Shown here: one piece after another, positions 61,876 to 64,000 of the stretch
How the letters are laid out: every line of letters begins with the position of its first letter
Numbering within the stretch: the stretch's first letter is position 1
Origin: Dechloromonas sp.
Lineage (GTDB): Bacteria; Pseudomonadota; Gammaproteobacteria; Burkholderiales; Rhodocyclaceae
Length of the DNA: 64,000 nt
Reading direction: 5' to 3'
Assembly (NCBI GenBank): GCA_028689015.1
Contig: JAQTXC010000001.1
Coordinates: 79,758-143,757 of the forward strand
The notes under the pieces: generated by a model
The model's database searches: none
Told to the model about the DNA's origin: nothing
Seen by the model: only the letters and a program-made list of their open reading frames with translations
Program-made: the position numbers and the translations under genes

Positions 61876-62598
61876 TTAGCGGACCAGCCACTGGCTGATC
61901 AGAGGCAGCAACAGCGCGGTGAGCAGGCCGTTCAGGCCCATGGCCAGGGCGGCGAAAGCACCGCTTTGCTCGTTGACCTGCAGTGCCCGCGCCGTACCGA
62001 TACCGTGCGAGGCGACACCCAAGGCAAAACCGCGAATCGCCGGATCATGGACCTTGATGGCATCGAAAATGTGGCGGGCGCTGATGGCACCGAGCACCCC
62101 GGTAAAAATAACCAGCACGGCGGTCAGCGATGGCAGGCCACCGATGCGTTCAGCAATGCCCATGGCGATCGGCGTGGTGACTGACTTGGGTGCCAGCGAC
62201 AATTGGGTGCTGGCGCTTGCACCGAAAAGCCGGCCGACCAGGACGGCCGAGACGATGGCTGTCAGACTACCGGCGAGCAAGCCGGCGAGGATCGGAGTGA
62301 GCAGGCTGCGCACCCGGCGAAATTGCGTGTACAGCGGCACGGCCAGGGCGACAGTAGCCGGGCCAAGCATGAAGTGCACGAATTGCGCACCAGCAAAATA
62401 GGTTTCATAGGCTGTTCCGGTCAACCAAAGAAAAATGGCCAAAATGGCGACGGCAATCATGACCGGGTTGGCCAGCGGATGCTGACCGGAGCGCTGGAAA
62501 AGGGCAAAGGCTGTCTGGTAGGCAAGCAGGGTCAGGGTCAGGCCGAGCAGCGGCGATGCCGCCAGGTAAACCCAGATCTGGGCGATGGGTTCGGTCAT
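61876..62598 (-). CDS. lrgB: LrgB family protein
   Basis: FVHFMLGPATVALAVPLYTQFRRVRS; LAPKSVTTPIAMGIAERIGG; GFALGVASHGIGTARALQVNEQSGAFAALAMGLNGL. Confidence 0.92.
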   Translation of the reverse strand: MTEPIAQIWVYLAASPLLGLTLTLLAYQTAFALFQRSGQHPLANPVMIAVAILAIFLWLTGTAYETYFAGAQFVHFMLGPATVALAVPLYTQFRRVRSLLTPILAGLLAGSLTAIVSAVLVGRLFGASASTQLSLAPKSVTTPIAMGIAERIGGLPSLTAVLVIFTGVLGAISARHIFDAIKVHDPAIRGFALGVASHGIGTARALQVNEQSGAFAALAMGLNGLLTALLLPLISQWLVR

Positions 62599-62972
62599 GC
62601 CTGTGGCTCCGCAGGGTGACGCTGACAAAGCCGCATGACGGTGGCGGTCACCACCAGGGTCAACACGGTGCTGACCAGCAGGGAGAGTAGCAGCGGTAAC
62701 CATTCGTCGCCAACCCGGTGCAGGTGCAAGACGATGCCGGTGCCGGCTGGCACGAAGAGCAAGGAGAGATGCTGCAGCACATGCTGGCTGCCCTGGCGCA
62801 GCGCATCGCCCGGGCCACCGCGTAGGCTGAGCCACAGGAACAGCAACAACATGCCGAGCACTGGGCCGGGGAGCGGCAGCATTAGCCAGCGGGTCAGGGT
62901 TTCGCCAATCAATTGGCAGAGCAACAGGGTGGACAGGGCCGTGATCACGGATATTTCTCCGGCAGTGAACAA
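62595..62972 (-). CDS. lrgA: CidA/LrgA family protein
   Basis: LLLCQLIGETLTRWLMLPLPGPVLGMLLLFLWL; LLFVPAGTGIVLHLHRVGDEW. Confidence 0.88.
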   Translation of the reverse strand: MFTAGEISVITALSTLLLCQLIGETLTRWLMLPLPGPVLGMLLLFLWLSLRGGPGDALRQGSQHVLQHLSLLFVPAGTGIVLHLHRVGDEWLPLLLSLLVSTVLTLVVTATVMRLCQRHPAEPQA

Positions 62973-63042
62973 GGCCTGCAGTTTATTTTCTCTGCTGGTT
63001 TTTGATAAGCGCTGTCCGGGTGTGATTATCTTTTACTTTTTA

Positions 63043-63237
63043 TCAGCTAATCGATGACAAGGATTGGTCGTCTGACTGCATTGAAGTATTGAAACGAATC
63101 ACCCGGTTGCGCCCTTGTGCCTTGGCCTGATAAAGCGCTACGTCAGCAAACTTGACGGCTTGCGCCTTTTTACGCTGGACGCTGGCGAGCAGGAAGCCTT
63201 GCTGGAGCAATGTTGGATGAACTCCGATGATGTTCAA
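63043..63237 (-). pseudogene. GGDEF (diguanylate cyclase) C-terminal remnant
   Basis: Short ORF contains KFADVALYQAKAQGRNRVIRF, the canonical GGDEF domain C-terminus, without any GGEEF core upstream. Confidence 0.6.
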
Positions 63238-63258
63238 GTGGCAAATTTTTCTGCAGGC

Positions 63259-64000
63259 TTAGTGGGCTGGTACGGATACGTCGAGCAAGGTGTCGATCAT
63301 CTCTGTCAGGGAGGCATGATCTGTGCGAAGCAGTACATCGGGGGCGAGCGGGGCTTCGTATGGACTGCCAATGCCGGTCAGGTTGGGCAGCTCACCGCGT
63401 CGTGCTTTTTTGTAGAGCCCTTTGGGGTCGCGTTGCTCGCAGATTTCAAGCGGTGTGGCGACGTAAACTTCGATGAAGTTCTCCGCCCCGATGCATTGCC
63501 GGGCGGTTTCCCGGTCCTGGCGAAACGGCGAAATGAATGCCGTCAGCACGATCAGACCGGCATCGAGCATCAAGCGGGCAACTTCGGCGACTCGCCGGAT
63601 ATTTTCAACCCGGTCGGCTTCGCTGAAGCCGAGGTCCTTGTTCAGGCCATGGCGGACATTGTCGCCATCCAGTAGATAGGTATGGCAGCCGCGCGCATAG
63701 AGTGCTTGTTCGAGCGCGTTGGCCAGGGTTGATTTGCCAGCGCCGGACAAGCCGGTGAACCAGATAACTTTTCCCGGATGGCCGTTCAGCGCCTCGCGGT
63801 GTGGGCGGAGAATGCTGACAGCCTGGGGGTGGATGTTGTCTGAGCGGCGTAGTCGGTGTTGAAACTGGCCGCTGGCGATAAGCTGCTGACTGCCCGGGTC
63901 GAGAAGCACGAAAGGGCCGGCGCAATCGTGGTCGGTGTCTGGTAGCGCCTGGTGCAACGCGAGCGTGCATCGGTAGTTACGCTGGGGGTCGAGTTGGCGC
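63259..64000 (-). CDS. cysC: Adenylylsulfate kinase domain, probably C-terminal part of bifunctional CysN/CysC (truncated by window end)
   Basis: [67 protein letters not shown]; the frame stays open to 64000 and contains CysN-like [12 protein letters not shown] before the kinase. Confidence 0.88.
   Translation of the reverse strand, partial: RQLDPQRNYRCTLALHQALPDTDHDCAGPFVLLDPGSQQLIASGQFQHRLRRSDNIHPQAVSILRPHREALNGHPGKVIWFTGLSGAGKSTLANALEQALYARGCHTYLLDGDNVRHGLNKDLGFSEADRVENIRRVAEVARLMLDAGLIVLTAFISPFRQDRETARQCIGAENFIEVYVATPLEICEQRDPKGLYKKARRGELPNLTGIGSPYEAPLAPDVLLRTDHASLTEMIDTLLDVSVPAH

Overview
The window looks like a GC-rich betaproteobacterial chromosome segment, probably Rhodocyclaceae (Dechloromonas/Azonexus-like). 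The taxonomy is inferred from gene content only. From left to right it contains: (1) tandem near-identical flagellin genes with a perfect-looking sigma-28 promoter; (2) a type I secretion operon (ABC, HlyD, TolC) whose TolC-like protein carries a C-terminal SPOR domain after a hexanucleotide-repeat Pro-Ala linker; (3) a convergent glycan/sulfation operon (giant glycosyltransferase, methyltransferase, sulfotransferase, WbqC, DegT aminotransferase, two TPR glycosyltransferases) and a GGDEF protein; (4) an atypical tRNA-Thr(TGT) with a decayed partial copy about 0.5 kb downstream; (5) a TonB-dependent receptor convergent with a bufferin-like RiPP operon (Cys-repeat precursor, DUF692/MNIO enzyme, DUF2063 partner, DoxX), near a two-component system and two micro-ORFs; (6) housekeeping genes (dsbB, rpmG, rpmB, radC, coaBC, dut); (7) a BarA-type hybrid kinase; (8) a complete sulfur-oxidation locus (fccBA, soxR, soxCDYZAXB, rhodanese, YeeE/YedE); (9) an MCP, pntB/pntAB/pntAA, and aceK with two unrelated isocitrate dehydrogenases; (10) murI, a CoA-transferase, TonB and ankyrin proteins, a FixLJ-like system, lrgAB, a GGDEF fossil and the 3' end of a cysNC-type gene. 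The strongest candidate for an unusual system is the DUF692/Cys-repeat RiPP operon. A scattered palindromic octamer GGTCGACC (extended form GGTCGACCGCAA) is also over-represented by eye. No CRISPR array, rRNA or intact transposase was seen.
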